NCBI GenBank assembly: GCA_903828695.1
Contig: CAIKNE010000005.1
Span: forward strand, 1-44,279
Length of the DNA stretch: 44,279 nt
Source: an uncultured Burkholderiales bacterium
GTDB lineage: Bacteria > Pseudomonadota > Gammaproteobacteria > Burkholderiales > Burkholderiaceae_C
Direction of reading: 5' to 3'
Each line of letters starts with the position of its first letter. The first letter of the stretch is position 1. The notes beneath the pieces were generated by a model. The model was given only the letters and a program-made list of their open reading frames with translations. It had not been told where the DNA came from and made no database searches. The position numbers and the translations under genes were made by a program. Of this stretch, positions 44,225 through 44,279 are shown piece after piece.

Positions 44225-44279
44225 TTACTTGCTGATGATGTGGCAAGCAGCTTTAATGCCCTTCGGCTTTTTCATCTCC
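44225..44279 (-). CDS. 3' end of an unidentified gene at the right edge (partial)
   Basis: A minus-strand frame enters from the edge and stops with TAA at 44225-44227, giving the 17-residue C-terminus EMKKPKGIKAACHIISK. The basic, hydrophilic ending looks like a genuine protein tail, but it is too short to assign. The 215 bases between it and the MAPEG gene show only the TCTGG repeat. Confidence 0.35.
   Translation of the reverse strand, partial: EMKKPKGIKAACHIISK

Noticed and set aside
44049-44246. Minus-strand open frame of 65 codons near the right edge
   Set aside because: It runs through the TCTGG repeat and has an unnatural Arg/Thr/Pro/Tyr-rich composition with no ribosome-binding site.

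Overview
The window reads as a chromosomal segment of a low-GC betaproteobacterium, most likely of the order Burkholderiales. The signs are several Bug-type tripartite tricarboxylate transporter (TTT) binding proteins, two complete branched-chain-amide/amino-acid (HAAT, Liv-type) ABC transporters, a long-form IF-1, a homodimeric AceE-type E1 and a betaproteobacterial tetronate-catabolism gene set. No phage, insertion sequence, CRISPR array, rRNA or tRNA was recognised. The genus cannot be fixed from the sequence alone.

Layout. 1-3.0 kb: the tail of an unknown gene, a Ser/Asn-rich protein with a duplicated motif, an exported alpha/beta hydrolase and a small outer-membrane beta-barrel. 3.1-7.8 kb: a stand-alone AceE-type 2-oxoacid dehydrogenase E1 divergent from an Lrp-type regulator, then a lone mreB and a DUF2798 membrane protein. 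7.8-13.9 kb (minus strand): HAAT system A (binding protein, intra-operon terminator, livH, a livM-livG fusion, livF) followed by a Bug protein. 14.1-14.6 kb: a DUF1993 gene. 14.8-19.5 kb (plus strand): HAAT system B (livG, livF with an altered Walker A, binding protein, livH, livM). 19.6-21.7 kb: a TctDE-like two-component system, divergent from a CorA/ZntB-type transporter. 22.9-25.0 kb: a DUF442 phosphatase-like protein and a K+ channel-like protein with two tandem voltage-sensor domains and one pore.

25.2-28.7 kb: a TPP riboswitch controlling thiC, then a long-form infA overlapping a methyltransferase gene by one base. 29.2-38.1 kb (plus strand): a catabolic run of CoA-transferase, crotonase-fold enzyme, Bug binding protein, IlvD/Edd dehydratase, L-threonate dehydrogenase, 3-oxo-tetronate kinase, 3-oxo-tetronate-4-phosphate decarboxylase and 2-oxo-tetronate isomerase. 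The last four make a full route from a C4 sugar acid to dihydroxyacetone phosphate. The first four suggest uptake and entry of further organic acids. 38.2-44.0 kb: PAP2 phosphatase, DAD-like cupin, quinone oxidoreductase, DCC protein, pterin dehydratase overlapping an amidase, type II haloacid dehalogenase and a MAPEG protein.

The whole fits a heterotroph scavenging small organic acids and amino acids through binding-protein-dependent uptake. The most unusual item is the double voltage-sensor, single-pore channel at about 23.3-25.0 kb. Also worth attention are the extended tetronate cluster, the MdeR/MdeB-like E1-Lrp pair, the arginine-for-lysine Walker A in one LivF, and short tandem repeats that begin in the stop codons of two genes.
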